The notes: generated by a model from the sequence alone, not told the origin. Numbered from the stretch's first letter, positions 8,301 through 17,229 are shown. The stretch is 64,000 nt of DNA from Desulfurellaceae bacterium bin18 (GCA_002238415.1 MPMI01000015.1:1-64000), one strand, 5' to 3'. A program made the numbers and translations.

Positions 8301-8667
8301 CGTAGGGCACCTCCGTGATCGTTCCGTTGGCCATCGCAGCTGCGACCTCGGTCTCTTGCAACTCTAACAGCGTGTCTGCGAGGGCCCGGAAGGCCTTGCG
8401 TTCGTCTTGACGGATGTTGGCCTGGTGGCTCTTCGCGAATCCATGCACGAAGAAAGCCCGCTCGCCTCGGCGGAACAGCACGATACTCCGATAGCCGCGC
8501 GCTCGGCCCTGCCCCGACCGGGCGATCCGTTGCTTGATCACCCCGCCCCCGAGATCGGCATCCACCATGCCCTGCTCCGCGCGGCGGACGGCGTCGCACA
8601 GTGCCGCATCCGCTAGCCCTTCGCGCCGCGCGAACCGCACGAACGGTCTCGTCTTGAACACACGCAT
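8278..8667 (-). CDS. RelE/HigB-family toxin (COG4737 type)
   Basis: A 129-residue protein with MRVFKTRPFVRFARREGLAD at its start, then GGGVIKQRIARSGQGRARGY, RSIVLFRRGERAFFVHGFAK and NIRQDERKAF. This matches the RelE-superfamily branch that includes HigB-like mRNA interferases and usually pairs with NadS-type antitoxins. The basic residues needed for ribosome or mRNA binding are present. A GAGG-like Shine-Dalgarno sits just upstream of the start. It is probably expressed with the overlapping antitoxin gene. Confidence 0.8.
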   Translation of the reverse strand: MRVFKTRPFVRFARREGLADAALCDAVRRAEQGMVDADLGGGVIKQRIARSGQGRARGYRSIVLFRRGERAFFVHGFAKSHQANIRQDERKAFRALADTLLELQETEVAAAMANGTITEVPYDDEAIQK

Positions 8668-8999
8668 CCAGCCTCACGGGCTCTTACCATCATACTCCGT
8701 CATATAGCACTGAGTAATAGAGTTGACAATTCAGCCTCACATAGAGACTTCCTGCCCCCCTCCCGGGTAGCACAGAGGTCAGCCATCTCGGACCTGCTGC
8801 GACATGCTCTCCAAACGAGAGGGAGAGACGCTCCCGAAAGTTTTCCCAGATTTTTTCCGTGCAAAATTTTTGCAGAATTTTTTGAACGAGGGTTTTGCTC
8901 TGGTGTCGGTGTGTCAGCGGCCGGGCCGACGGTTGGCTGCACAGGGGGTATAGTCCACCCCCCTCCCCAAACCCCAACTACTCCCACAGAAGGCTCTCA
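8668..8999. other. Gap between toxin gene and IS5 remnant
   Basis: No coding signal is evident. The stretch includes an A/T-rich patch near 8855-8890 with alternating runs of A and T, which could hold the missing end of the IS5 element, but I see no clear terminal inverted repeat. Confidence 0.4.
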
Positions 9000-9598
9000 A
9001 TCTGAGGCCGCGTGTAACCAACTCCGGGCTGGGGCGACAGGCGGTGCCCCTAAATCGCGCACACATTGCCGGGTCGCCGCGCCCTCATAGGCCCGCTCCA
9101 TCACCACGTACTCGGCTCTCAGCGGCGTCCCGACCAGCAACTTCCGTCCCGCGGGCGCATCGCCGGCTTGGCCGGGAGCCAACGCAAACCTGACGGCGGT
9201 GCAAGCAGCTGCGGCAACCAGATGAATCTTGGTCGTCCAGCCGCCGCGGGCCTTCCCGAGGGCTTGCGGTCCGTTTTTTTTCGCGCCCCCGTCCCGTCTG
9301 GATGTACTTGCACTACGGTACTATCCAGCGATACCACTTCAACCCGTATGCGGATGAGCCGCTGCTGCTGTACGGCCGCGAAGACCCGGTCCAGCACACC
9401 ATTCTTTGCCCAGCGATTCATACGCAGATAGATCGTATGCCACTTGCCGAATCGCTCCGGCAGGCCCCGCCATTTACAACCATGCTCCATAACGTACAAA
9501 ATCGCTGCCAACACTCGCCGATTGTCTACCTTGACGTTCTCCCGCTGACGCGGAAGCAGGTCCTTGAGTTGTTCGTACTGCGGTGAGGTAAGCTCCAT
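9000..9598 (-). pseudogene. IS5-family (IS427-like) transposase, truncated, with A8 frameshift site
   Basis: The first frame (from 9598) gives YEQLKDLLPRQ, CKWRGLPERFGKWHTIYLRM and the first catalytic Asp in SLDSTVVQVHPDG. At a run of eight A (minus strand; T8 at 9274-9281) the family sequence moves to the -1 frame: KNGPQALGKARGGWTTKIHL, then ALAPGQAGDAP. IS427-group elements often make transposase by ribosomal -1 slippage on such runs. The second catalytic position reads VMERAYEG, with Glu where Asp is usual. The last third, including the catalytic Glu region RRNxVERxFxRLK, is missing. It is inactive. Confidence 0.8.
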
Positions 9599-9889
9599 TC
9601 GGAAAGCATATCAGCTATACTGTGAACCCGCCCTAGAACGCGCCTCATAAATAGGAAGGTCCTCCCTTGTGAGTCGTGTCTCCCTTGCAGTCCTTGAGAG
9701 TTCACGCGGAGCGTGCCTGACGACCGCGGATTCCGCAGGCATCAACGTCTGGGACTCTCAGTAAGACGGCCTTTCATACCAAATACTGTGGCTTCCCGCT
9801 CCTATCAGATGATAGAAATCGACCCTCATACGGCCGACGCAGCCGAGAGGACAGGCAAGGCGAGGAGGCGGGGGAGCCGGCAGCCCGGG

Positions 9890-10150
9890 GGGGCACCCCT
9901 GCTCTTCCTCCCCCCGTATTCCCCCGATTACAATCCCATCGAACAGGTCTTTGCTAAGCTCAAGGCGCTCCTACGCGCCGCGGCGGCCCGGACGCGGGCC
10001 ACCCTCTGGCACGCCGGCGGCGCTGACCTCTCGGCGTTCACCCCCGCCGAATGCGCACACTACATCGCGCTGCGGCCCCTCGGCCCGCAGTGTCGGATAA
10101 CGTCTTATGTGTCAAACCTCGCCCCGTCTTTATTGAATTCCTTCAAATAG
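9890..10150 (+). pseudogene. IS630-family transposase, C-terminal fragment
   Basis: The frame reads LLFLPPYSPDYNPIEQVFAK, then LKALLRAAAARTRATLW and FTPAECAHYI. LPPYSPxxNPIExxFxxLK is the hallmark of the DDE_3 domain of IS630/Tc1-type transposases and includes the catalytic Glu. The N-terminal two thirds, with both Asp residues, are missing. Upstream of about 9880 the frame carries no family sequence. It is a dead remnant next to the IS5 remnant. Confidence 0.75.
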
Positions 10151-10356
10151 TTTGCTTCGACATAATGTTGCTTTTCGTGCTCCTCTTCTGTCTCCTCTTT
10201 TTTCGTTGCCACACGTTAGCTGACACTCTTCGTAGGCAGCGCCTCGCTCGCTTCATGGGGGCTGTGGGGAGGTGTGAGATCCCACTGACCTCAATAACAG
10301 AGAAGGCCGGGATGGGGCTGATGAAGACCCCGTCTCAGCGCGGCAAGCCCTTTGGA

Positions 10357-10387
10357 AAAGAAAAAGCCCTGCATCCACAAGGGCTTC
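10357..10387 (-). terminator. Intrinsic terminator after tRNA-Leu
   Basis: On the minus strand an AGCCCT...AGGGCT stem (10380-10385 with 10365-10370) is followed by TTTTTCTTTT, about 50 bases past the tRNA 3' end. It should end the tRNA transcript. Confidence 0.7.
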
Positions 10388-10433
10388 AGGGCTTGTCAGG
10401 GAATAGGTGGGAATAAGAAGAATCGGAAAGAGA

Positions 10434-10517
10434 TGCCGGGAGCGAGACTCGAACTCGCACGCTGTCGCCAGCGGTGGATTTTGAGTCCACTGCGTCTGCC
10501 AATTCCGCCATCCCGGC
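10434..10517 (-). tRNA. tRNA-Leu (anticodon CAA)
   Basis: The minus strand folds as a class II tRNA: acceptor stem GCCGGGA/TCCCGGC, D-arm with GGCAGACGC, anticodon stem-loop GGACTCAAAATCC with anticodon CAA (reads UUG), a variable arm GCTGGCGACAGCG, and the T-arm GAGTTCGAGTCTC. The discriminator base is A, and CCA is not encoded. The decayed island lies on its 3' side, the usual side for integrase-mediated insertion. Confidence 0.95.
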
Positions 10518-10533
10518 AGGGTCGTGGCACCGG

Positions 10534-10563
10534 ATACTATCGGACAGGCAAACCTCCTGGCAA
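10534..10563 (-). promoter_or_regulatory. Promoter of tRNA-Leu
   Basis: A sigma70-like promoter reads TTGCCA (-35, 10558-10563), an 18-bp spacer and TAGTAT (-10, 10534-10539). This puts the start about 10 bases before the tRNA 5' end at 10517. Confidence 0.5.
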
Positions 10564-10692
10564 GGGAGTCTCTATCAGTCGAAGGATGGGCTTCCAACCG
10601 TTGAGGCAGCGGAAAAAGCCGCTCAGCGTGGTCTGGCGTGAGGGAGGGTTATGAGGTAAGGAAAAAGCTACAGAGAAGAAGAGGAGATTCTG

Positions 10693-11142
10693 ATGGAATC
10701 CCAAGACGTCGGGACAAAGCTTCGACAACAACACGCTGCACTCAAGGCGGACATTGGCACAATTACCGCCTTACTCTCCAAGGAGGTGCCTCAGGCAGAC
10801 TTTCCGAGCTGGCGACTTGAACTGCTCTGGGCACTGCGGGATTTTTCCAACGACCTGCACAAGCATTTTGACCTGGAAGAGGAAGACGGCTTTCTGAGCA
10901 GTGTCCTGGAAGTCGCACCGCAACATCACCAGGCGGTGAACAGGCTGGAGGCAGAACATGAGACCATATCGGCTCAACTTGGTCAGGCTATCGGTGAGTT
11001 GAAGGGGATGGCGGTGTCAACTCGTCAGCAATTCCTTCCCATTCGTGAAAAAGTCGAGCGCCTGTTCGACCAACTCCGCCAACATGAAGCCACGGAGGGT
11101 GAGCTGCTACAGGAGGCATATGTCCAAGACGAAGGAGGATGA
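10693..11142 (+). CDS. Hemerythrin-like (HHE) domain protein
   Basis: A 149-residue all-helical protein with the histidine/carboxylate pattern of hemerythrin-like domains: H14, H56/H58 in DLHKHFDLEEEDGF, the acidic E62-E64, H89 in LEAEHETI and a final H in LRQHEATE. Such proteins bind a di-iron centre and are used for oxygen, NO or iron handling. It is cytoplasmic, with no signal or membrane segment. A GAGGAG Shine-Dalgarno precedes the ATG. It stands alone next to tRNA-Leu. Confidence 0.85.
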   Translation: MESQDVGTKLRQQHAALKADIGTITALLSKEVPQADFPSWRLELLWALRDFSNDLHKHFDLEEEDGFLSSVLEVAPQHHQAVNRLEAEHETISAQLGQAIGELKGMAVSTRQQFLPIREKVERLFDQLRQHEATEGELLQEAYVQDEGG

Positions 11143-11247
11143 GGCCGGGGCCTTGATCCTCAGACCTTTTGGACAGCAGCGCTGAACGCCACCCACTTTA
11201 TGCCCTGCCCAGTGTTCATCCCTTAATAGTGCGCCCGCCCCTTCGGC

Positions 11248-11619
11248 TCAGCCCGCGACGGCCCAGACGAAAAACACTCCCAGGGCAAGCGTAGCCACCG
11301 CCCAGACACGGGTGAAGGAGGGTGGTTTGTTGAGCCACCAGGCAACCATGCTCGTGAAACGGGCCACCCCGATGAACGGCATAGCGATGCCCGCCACAAC
11401 GAATATCACCCCGACTACCTGCAAGGTGGTTGGGACGCGGGAGAGGGGGGCGGCAGACCACAGAGCCAGCCCGAATATGAGGCGGATGGCCGCACCAGCC
11501 CAGAGCCCCTCTCGGGTTTGCCAGCGGGAAAGAAAGGCTAGAAGCGTGGCTGGAGAAACAATGCCCCACAGACCGAAACCGATGAGCAGACCAGCGAAGG
11601 CGAAGACAAGGAAAACCAT
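11248..11619 (-). CDS. Small four-helix membrane protein
   Basis: A 123-residue hydrophobic protein with four likely membrane segments: residues about 2-20 (FLVFAFAGLLIGFGLWGIVS), 40-57, 66-86 (VVGVIFVVAGIAMPFIGVA) and 102-122. Charges between helices 1 and 2 (RWQTREG) suggest a cytoplasmic loop. I do not recognise a named family. It lies 14 bp downstream of the zinc-ribbon gene on the same strand, so the two are probably one operon. Confidence 0.65.
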   Translation of the reverse strand: MVFLVFAFAGLLIGFGLWGIVSPATLLAFLSRWQTREGLWAGAAIRLIFGLALWSAAPLSRVPTTLQVVGVIFVVAGIAMPFIGVARFTSMVAWWLNKPPSFTRVWAVATLALGVFFVWAVAG

Positions 11620-11633
11620 ACTCCTCCCTTTTA

Positions 11634-12011
11634 TTAAGCCGCGCCTTTGAGCAGGGTGTCAAATTCTCCGTCGTCCAGCCAGATTCCCTGACACTCAGGG
11701 CAGGTATCGAGAATGACCGAGCGGCCGAGTGCACTCGACACGCGGATGAGCCCGGCGCTGTCGCGTGGACACTGACCGTGTTTCTGGTTGGCTCCCGGCG
11801 GAGCACTCTTCCCCCGCAGGGCCGCGAGGTCTGATATCTTTTCGTGCAGGAGCGAGATGAGTTCGTGATTGTCAAACCAAATCCCCCCACACGTCTGACA
11901 ACGGTCCACTTGAGTGGCCTGTACCCACGTTGCAACCAAGGGACTGTTGGGACATTTTGGACACTGCAACGTTCGGCTCCTCGTCTTTTGTTTTTTTGCC
12001 GGCAATGTCAT
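11634..12011 (-). CDS. Double zinc-ribbon (zf-TFIIB-like) protein
   Basis: A 125-residue protein with two zinc-ribbon halves of the zf-TFIIB type. The first uses CPKCPNSPL...VDRCQTCGGIWFDNHEL and the second CPRD...LDTCPECQGIWLDDGE, where one Cys of the second knuckle is replaced by Asp. Such proteins are common but unassigned; some act in membrane-protein assembly or redox stress. It is transcribed with the small membrane protein downstream. Its start is only 23 bp from the divergent channel gene, and no clear Shine-Dalgarno is seen. Confidence 0.75.
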   Translation of the reverse strand: MTLPAKKQKTRSRTLQCPKCPNSPLVATWVQATQVDRCQTCGGIWFDNHELISLLHEKISDLAALRGKSAPPGANQKHGQCPRDSAGLIRVSSALGRSVILDTCPECQGIWLDDGEFDTLLKGAA

Positions 12012-12034
12012 AGCCTAAAGCACGGACGGATTCG

Positions 12035-12805
12035 ATGCCAGAGAAGCAACAGTCTTTCACAGTGGAAAACCAACCCCGTACGGCGCGGGCTATGCGAAGG
12101 AGACTAGCGGCCCGAGTGCCCCGACATGCGGTGCTGCTGGTCACGCTGCTCTCGCTCTACATCATCAATCCGTTCGTCCAGGAGTTCTTTTCGAGTCGTC
12201 CGGGCCTGATTCTGCTTGACCTGCTGGTCTCCACCACGCTGTTAGTCGTCACTTATGATGTGCATCGCAGCAAGAGGGTGCTGCTCGTCGCGGCGGTCTT
12301 TGCCGTTCCGGCCATAGCCGGGCGGTGGGCCTCATACGCGGTCTATAGCGACTGGCTGTCCATCTTCAGCCACTGTTTCGGCTTCCTCTTTCTGGCTTTT
12401 ACGGCTGTGGCGATTCTCCTCAACGTGCTGCGCCCGGTCCGCGTGACGGGAGATATCGTCAACGGTGCGGTGTGTGTGTATATGCTGGTTGGCCTGGCCT
12501 GGGCATTCCTGTTTTCCCTGCTTGAGGTTCTCCAACCTGGGTCTTTCAATCTTCCCGAGCTTTCGGCCGATCCTATTGACCTCGCGGCCATGGAGGTCCG
12601 TCGCCTGTCCGTCTTCATGTACTACAGTCTGGTGACGCTCACCACGCTCGGATACGGGGATATTACGCCGGTGACTCCGCTGGCGCGGAACCTGGCGGCC
12701 TTCGAGGCGGTTATGGGCCAGTTGTATATTGCCATCCTGGTCGCGCGTCTGGTCGGCCTGCACATTGTCCATGCCGCGCGGGACGATAAAGAGCGCGGAT
12801 CGTAA
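12035..12805 (+). CDS. Two-pore-loop type potassium channel protein
   Basis: A 256-residue membrane protein with hydrophobic segments at about 32-48, 56-74, 82-100, 110-132, 142-166 and 212-240. Between the last two lies the K+ channel pore: YYSLVTLTTLGYGDITP with the selectivity filter TLGYGD (204-209). This is the Ion_trans_2 fold and should pass K+ across the inner membrane. No RCK/TrkA-N domain is attached. The divergent zinc-ribbon gene starts 23 bp away, so the two starts share one short control region or are leaderless. Confidence 0.85.
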   Translation: MPEKQQSFTVENQPRTARAMRRRLAARVPRHAVLLVTLLSLYIINPFVQEFFSSRPGLILLDLLVSTTLLVVTYDVHRSKRVLLVAAVFAVPAIAGRWASYAVYSDWLSIFSHCFGFLFLAFTAVAILLNVLRPVRVTGDIVNGAVCVYMLVGLAWAFLFSLLEVLQPGSFNLPELSADPIDLAAMEVRRLSVFMYYSLVTLTTLGYGDITPVTPLARNLAAFEAVMGQLYIAILVARLVGLHIVHAARDDKERGS

Positions 12806-12834
12806 ACTTTGCTTTACACGGCATATTGCGCAAC

Positions 12835-13662
12835 TCAGTCACGCGGGACGAATTTTATGATTGAGGACTTCCAGACCTCAACCACGGGTTGATCGTTCAC
12901 GATATACACTTGATAAAATTTGACCCACTCGTTTTCTCCGCGCTTCCATTTTTCAATGGGTATACAGCGCAGTTCCACCTCATCACCAACACGGATCAGG
13001 CCATGCGTCAGCAGCGTGCTGCCGGTGTGTATCCAAAACGGCATCTTGAACTGGTTTTGGACGGCAAAGCTACCATGAGCCATCACCAGGCCGGGATGGA
13101 CAGGTGGAGCATCACCCTGTCGGAATATCTCCAATGCTTCATTTGTTTTGTCGCAGTACGAGAGATGCTGAGACATGGTGAGCCTCCAGAGAAAGCGACG
13201 AAACGGTTTGTTGAGTTCCATGCGCTCCCAGGTACCCAACTCCCTCTCTCCCTCCCAATCAACAGGCTCCAGCGACGCCAGTGTATCAACCGGCGGAGGG
13301 CTGTCAGGAATATGCGTCCGCATAACAATCAGCTCCTGACTCTCTTCATTTTTGGCTCGGACAGAGCAGGCATACGGCTGGTCGCTCTCCGCATCTGGCA
13401 TAATGTGAGACGTGACCCAATCCTCATCAAAAGCGGGTGCTGTAAAGCGCAAATCAGACCAGTGACAGCCCAGCCAGACTTCGCCATAGCGCTCAATGAG
13501 CGGGCGGATCATCTGGCCATACACAATCGCCCCACCAACGATGGAGCCACGAAAACCAAGCGCCTGAGCGCCTTCTCTGGTGTGCGCCTTATTCTCGCCT
13601 TCGTTGATATTGCGCGTCTGAAACCGATACGGCTCGAATGCTTCTCGTGCGGCTCGGGTCAT
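12835..13662 (-). CDS. MaoC-like hotdog-fold protein
   Basis: A 275-residue protein. Its N-terminal half shows a MaoC/hotdog pattern: NKAHTREGAQALGFRGSIVG, then GAIVYGQMIRPL (the hotdog helix), followed by beta strands. The C-terminal half (HTGSTLLTHGLIRVGDEVEL) looks like a second hotdog. Double-hotdog proteins of this size hydrate or bind acyl-CoA-like thioesters. The classical catalytic Asp/His pair is not clearly placed, so the reaction is unknown. It is convergent with the channel gene and divergent from shc. Confidence 0.6.
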   Translation of the reverse strand: MTRAAREAFEPYRFQTRNINEGENKAHTREGAQALGFRGSIVGGAIVYGQMIRPLIERYGEVWLGCHWSDLRFTAPAFDEDWVTSHIMPDAESDQPYACSVRAKNEESQELIVMRTHIPDSPPPVDTLASLEPVDWEGERELGTWERMELNKPFRRFLWRLTMSQHLSYCDKTNEALEIFRQGDAPPVHPGLVMAHGSFAVQNQFKMPFWIHTGSTLLTHGLIRVGDEVELRCIPIEKWKRGENEWVKFYQVYIVNDQPVVEVWKSSIIKFVPRD

Positions 13663-13856
13663 AATACCCCCTTTTCTGCGCCTGGCATGTTACGTCGGAT
13701 TGCGCTGCAGAAGCAAGATCATCATACTCTGCGGTCGCCCCATTCCTCAGAGGAGTTGGCGTCTTCGGACAGTGGTCTTGAGCGCTGGCAGCCTCCAGAC
13801 GGCTATGCCATAATTCGCGTTCTTGCTGACCGGGAAAACTGGAGGGTGGAATCACG

Positions 13857-15860
13857 ATGCCTGCTGGCGCTGCTGAGCCCGATGTCGTGCCGCGTCTCGA
13901 TGAGGCCATTAACGCCGCAACGGCGTGGCTGTACCGTGACCAGGCGGAGGATGGATACTGGGCTGGGATGCTGGAATCCAACTGCTGTATGGAAGCGCAG
14001 TGGCTCCTGGCCATGCACTTCCTGAGCTATGAGCATCCCCACAAGCAGCAGATCGTGCAGACTCTGCTCAACGCCCAGCGCGAGGACGGTTCGTGGGAGA
14101 TTTATCACGACGCTCCGGATGGAGACATTAACACCACGGTTGAATGTTATGCCGCCCTGCGCGCGAACGGCTTTGCCCCGGATGACGAGCGGCTGCGTAC
14201 AGCCAGGGAATGGATCTTTGCCCATGGTGGGCTGAGTGCGGTACGGGTGTTTACCCGCTATTGGTTTGCGCTGATCGGCGAGTGGCCGTGGCAGAAAACC
14301 CCCAACCTGCCGCCTGAGGTGATATTCTTCCCCACCTGGTTTCCGTTTAACATCTATAATTTTGCCTCCTGGGCGCGGGCGACGATTCTCCCGCTGACTA
14401 TTCTGTCCGCCCGACACGTGGTCCGTCCCCTGCCGCCGGACTGTCGCTTGGACGAGCTGTTTCCCGAGGGTCGTGAGCGCATGAACTACGATCTGCCGGC
14501 CCGGAGCGGGTTGTGGCAGTCGTTCTTTTTTGCGGCTGATAAATTCCTGCACACCTATCAGAATCTCGGGGTCGTACCCGGTCGCGAGGTCGCCATCCGG
14601 CAGAGTGTGGAATGGATTATCCGCCACCAGGATGCGGACGGGGCCTGGGGAGGGATTCAGCCGCCGTGGATTTACAGCCTGATGGCTCTCCATGTCGAGG
14701 GCTACCAGCTGTCGCATCCGGTGATGGCTAAGGGGCTATCCGCCCTTGATGATCACTGGTCCTACGAACGCAACGGCAGCTTGCATATTCAGGCCAGCGA
14801 GTCGCCCATATGGGATACCCTGCTGGCCCTGCTGGCTCTGACCGACTGCGGGTTTCAGGTGCAGCAGTCAGAACCTATGCAACAGGCGCTCCGGTGGGTG
14901 TTAAGCAAAGAAGTGGATGCGGTCGGCGATTGGCAGATTAAAGTCCCCACCGCCCGGCCCGGCGGCTGGGCGTTTGAGCGTGAAAACGCCGCCTATCCGG
15001 ACGTAGACGACACCGCGGTGGCCCTGATTGTGTTGGCCCACCTCCGTGCGCAAAATCCCGGCGACAGCCGTTTTGACGCCCCGATTGACCGCGCAAAAGC
15101 CTGGGTGCTGGCCATGCAGTCGGACAACGGTGGCTGGGGCGCGTTTGACAAAAACAACGATAAAGACCTGCTGACCAAGATTCCGTTCTGCGATTTTGGT
15201 GAGGCGCTCGACCCGCCCAGCGTTGATGTCACCGCCCACGTACTCGAAGCCTTTGGCGTCCTCGGGTATGACAGCTCCCACCCGGCCATGCGCCGCGCGC
15301 TCGATTATGTCCTGGCCGAGCAGGAGCCGGAAGGCAGTTGGTTCGGCCGCTGGGGGGTCAATCATATCTATGGGACTGCGGCGGTTCTGCCAGCCTTGAG
15401 GGCTATCGGTCAAGACATGAGCGCGGCCTATGTGCACAAGGCGGGCCGGTGGCTGGCTGCGCATCAAAACGCAGACGGGGGATGGGGTGAGACCTGCGCG
15501 TCCTATATGGACGATCGCTTGCGCGGCACAGGTCCAAGCACAGCCTCGCAGACGGCCTGGGCCTTACTGGCCCTGCTGTCCATTGAGGGCCATCGTTTTG
15601 ACGACGCGATTCATACCGGACTCGACTACCTGCTCCGCACGCAACAGGACGGCACCTGGGACGAGCCCTATTACACCGGCACCGGCTTTCCCGGCTACGG
15701 CACGGGCGCCCGCACGAACCTGCACGTCCAGGAGATGAAGAGACGTTTCATGCAAGGCACCGAACTCCAGCGCGGGTTTATGATCAACTACAATCTGTAC
15801 CGGCACTACTTCCCGCTGATGGCGCTGGGAAGAGCGCGGTCATATTTGGCTGGAGGGTAG
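13857..15860 (+). CDS. shc: Squalene-hopene cyclase
   Basis: A 667-residue class II triterpene cyclase that folds squalene into hopene or hopanol on the inner membrane. The acid motif DVDD (residues 382-385) lies in YPDVDDTAVALI, matching the DxDD of bacterial squalene-hopene cyclases. Several QW repeats are seen: QAEDGYWAG, REDGSWEIY, QDADGAWGGI, QSDNGGWGAF, QNADGGWGET and TQQDGTWDE. The C-terminal GYGTGARTNLHVQEMKRRF and YNLYRHYFPLMALGR are also typical. Length is normal (630-720). No squalene synthase gene is adjacent. Hopanoid production is expected. Confidence 0.95.
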   Translation: MPAGAAEPDVVPRLDEAINAATAWLYRDQAEDGYWAGMLESNCCMEAQWLLAMHFLSYEHPHKQQIVQTLLNAQREDGSWEIYHDAPDGDINTTVECYAALRANGFAPDDERLRTAREWIFAHGGLSAVRVFTRYWFALIGEWPWQKTPNLPPEVIFFPTWFPFNIYNFASWARATILPLTILSARHVVRPLPPDCRLDELFPEGRERMNYDLPARSGLWQSFFFAADKFLHTYQNLGVVPGREVAIRQSVEWIIRHQDADGAWGGIQPPWIYSLMALHVEGYQLSHPVMAKGLSALDDHWSYERNGSLHIQASESPIWDTLLALLALTDCGFQVQQSEPMQQALRWVLSKEVDAVGDWQIKVPTARPGGWAFERENAAYPDVDDTAVALIVLAHLRAQNPGDSRFDAPIDRAKAWVLAMQSDNGGWGAFDKNNDKDLLTKIPFCDFGEALDPPSVDVTAHVLEAFGVLGYDSSHPAMRRALDYVLAEQEPEGSWFGRWGVNHIYGTAAVLPALRAIGQDMSAAYVHKAGRWLAAHQNADGGWGETCASYMDDRLRGTGPSTASQTAWALLALLSIEGHRFDDAIHTGLDYLLRTQQDGTWDEPYYTGTGFPGYGTGARTNLHVQEMKRRFMQGTELQRGFMINYNLYRHYFPLMALGRARSYLAGG

Positions 15861-15880
15861 GGCTAAGAAAATAGGTAAGC

Positions 15881-16303
15881 CTAGGTGCGCGCCTGACTTT
15901 CCGTCAAGACAAAATCTCTGTCGGGTGCAACCGCATGAAGCAGCTCGTTCAGCTTCTCCACGGTCGGAACTGAGGAGCCGCGTTCGTAGCGCGCATAGGC
16001 ATTTTTGGAGCTGACGCCGAGGCGGTTTGCGACTTGCGCTAACGACAGTCCACTCAGTTCCCGCTGTCGCTGAAGGAGTAAGCTGACCATAGTTCGGGTG
16101 TCGGAGGAGCCTACCTCAAAGGTACCGTTTCTTCCCGCGTGGACAGTCACGGAAAATCCGTCTTGATCGGCTAAGGTCTCGACTAAATCCGCGACCATCT
16201 CGAACGTTTCCTTGCGTGTATATCCTTGAGTCATGGCGTCAAGGATAGGGACTTCCGCGAGCCAGAACTTCCCAGCTCTATACATTCTTCCAGCAAATCG
16301 CAC
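15881..16303 (-). CDS. HicB-like antitoxin with XRE helix-turn-helix
   Basis: A 140-residue protein. The N-terminal part (FWLAEVPILDAMTQGYTRKE, then MVADLVETL) is a partial RNase H fold of HicB antitoxins, and the C-terminal part (LAQVANRLGVSSKNAYARYE) is an XRE helix-turn-helix. The start is GTG at 16303, with a GGAG Shine-Dalgarno that overlaps the stop of the upstream CitE-like gene; only 8 bp separate them, so they are co-transcribed. No HicA toxin gene is seen next to it, so it may act as a solitary regulator. Confidence 0.75.
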   Translation of the reverse strand: MRFAGRMYRAGKFWLAEVPILDAMTQGYTRKETFEMVADLVETLADQDGFSVTVHAGRNGTFEVGSSDTRTMVSLLLQRQRELSGLSLAQVANRLGVSSKNAYARYERGSSVPTVEKLNELLHAVAPDRDFVLTESQART

Positions 16304-16311
16304 GCTTACTC

Positions 16312-17229
16312 CTACAGCGCCTTCACGTCGGCATACTCGCCGACCTCAATCCCGAACGATTCCGCCTGCTGGAGCAGTTCCAGGGCGTTGCGGACGTGGG
16401 CGTAGTCGATCATCATGCCGTCATAGGTGACTGCTGCTTTGCCTGCTTTTTCGGCGTCAGCCATGGCCTGCATCACCCCCTTATTCCATTCAATCTCTTC
16501 CTGAGAGGGCGCAAAAATCTCATTGGCAATGGGCACGGCAGACGGATGGATCAGCAGGCAGCCGCGAAAGCCCACCTCCCGCCCGCGCTGGATTTGCGAC
16601 CGCACCAACTCGATATCACCGACTTCGAGCGAGCCGCCACCAATCGGATATTCAATACCCGCGGCCCGCGCGGCCAGGAGAATATGCGAGGCCATATACA
16701 GCGTCTCCAGACCCTGGCGCGTCCACTTATAGCCGATGGCCCTGGTCACGTCCCCGGACCGGGCACCAACACCGCCGATGATATTCCCGACCCGCGGACA
16801 GGCGGTGGCCAGTTTATAGGCGTCCATGATGCCGCGGGCGGTTTCGGGCAGGGCCATGATCTCGACCGTGCCGATGGGCAGGCCGGCCTTACGTTCAAAC
16901 AACTCCAGCCAGGCATCGACCTTGAGGACCTCCTCAACCGTCTCCAGCTTGGGCACGGCTACCGCGTCGAGGCCTTCCGTCACAATGGCTTCGATGTCCT
17001 CACCGGTCAGACCGGTATCCACACCGTTGAGACGCACAAAGACACCCACACCTCTGCCGCGCAGGCCTTCAATCCCGGTGCGGACGATGTGGCGTGCCTC
17101 AACCTTGTTGGCAATCGGCACCGCGTCTTCGAGGTCCAGCAGCAGTGCATCCGGGCCATATTTAGGCGCCTTGTCTATCCAGTCGGGCCGATTCCCCGGA
17201 ACAAACATGGTCGAACGGTAGAGTTTCAT
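16312..17229 (-). CDS. HpcH/HpaI aldolase / CitE-like CoA-ester lyase
   Basis: A 305-residue TIM-barrel protein of the citrate lyase beta-like family. Key segments are RSTMFVPGNRPDWI, PDALLLDLEDAVP (metal and active-site acidic residues), FVRLNGVDTG, AVAVPKLETVEEV, EIMALPETARGI and GCLLIHPSAVPIANE. Members split malyl-CoA, citramalyl-CoA or similar esters with Mg2+. The exact substrate cannot be read. A GGAGG Shine-Dalgarno precedes the ATG. It is divergent from the broken acyl-CoA dehydrogenase gene, which suggests the two once worked on related acyl-CoA substrates. Confidence 0.85.
   Translation of the reverse strand: MKLYRSTMFVPGNRPDWIDKAPKYGPDALLLDLEDAVPIANKVEARHIVRTGIEGLRGRGVGVFVRLNGVDTGLTGEDIEAIVTEGLDAVAVPKLETVEEVLKVDAWLELFERKAGLPIGTVEIMALPETARGIMDAYKLATACPRVGNIIGGVGARSGDVTRAIGYKWTRQGLETLYMASHILLAARAAGIEYPIGGGSLEVGDIELVRSQIQRGREVGFRGCLLIHPSAVPIANEIFAPSQEEIEWNKGVMQAMADAEKAGKAAVTYDGMMIDYAHVRNALELLQQAESFGIEVGEYADVKAL

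Noticed and set aside
9170..9190. Attachment-site copy of the tRNA-Leu 3' end
   Set aside because: The shared string GCCGGGAGC is too short and does not extend into the T-arm.
12889..14025. 378-codon plus-strand open frame over the hotdog gene and shc start
   Set aside because: The opposite-strand hotdog pattern and the in-frame shc N-terminus explain this DNA better.
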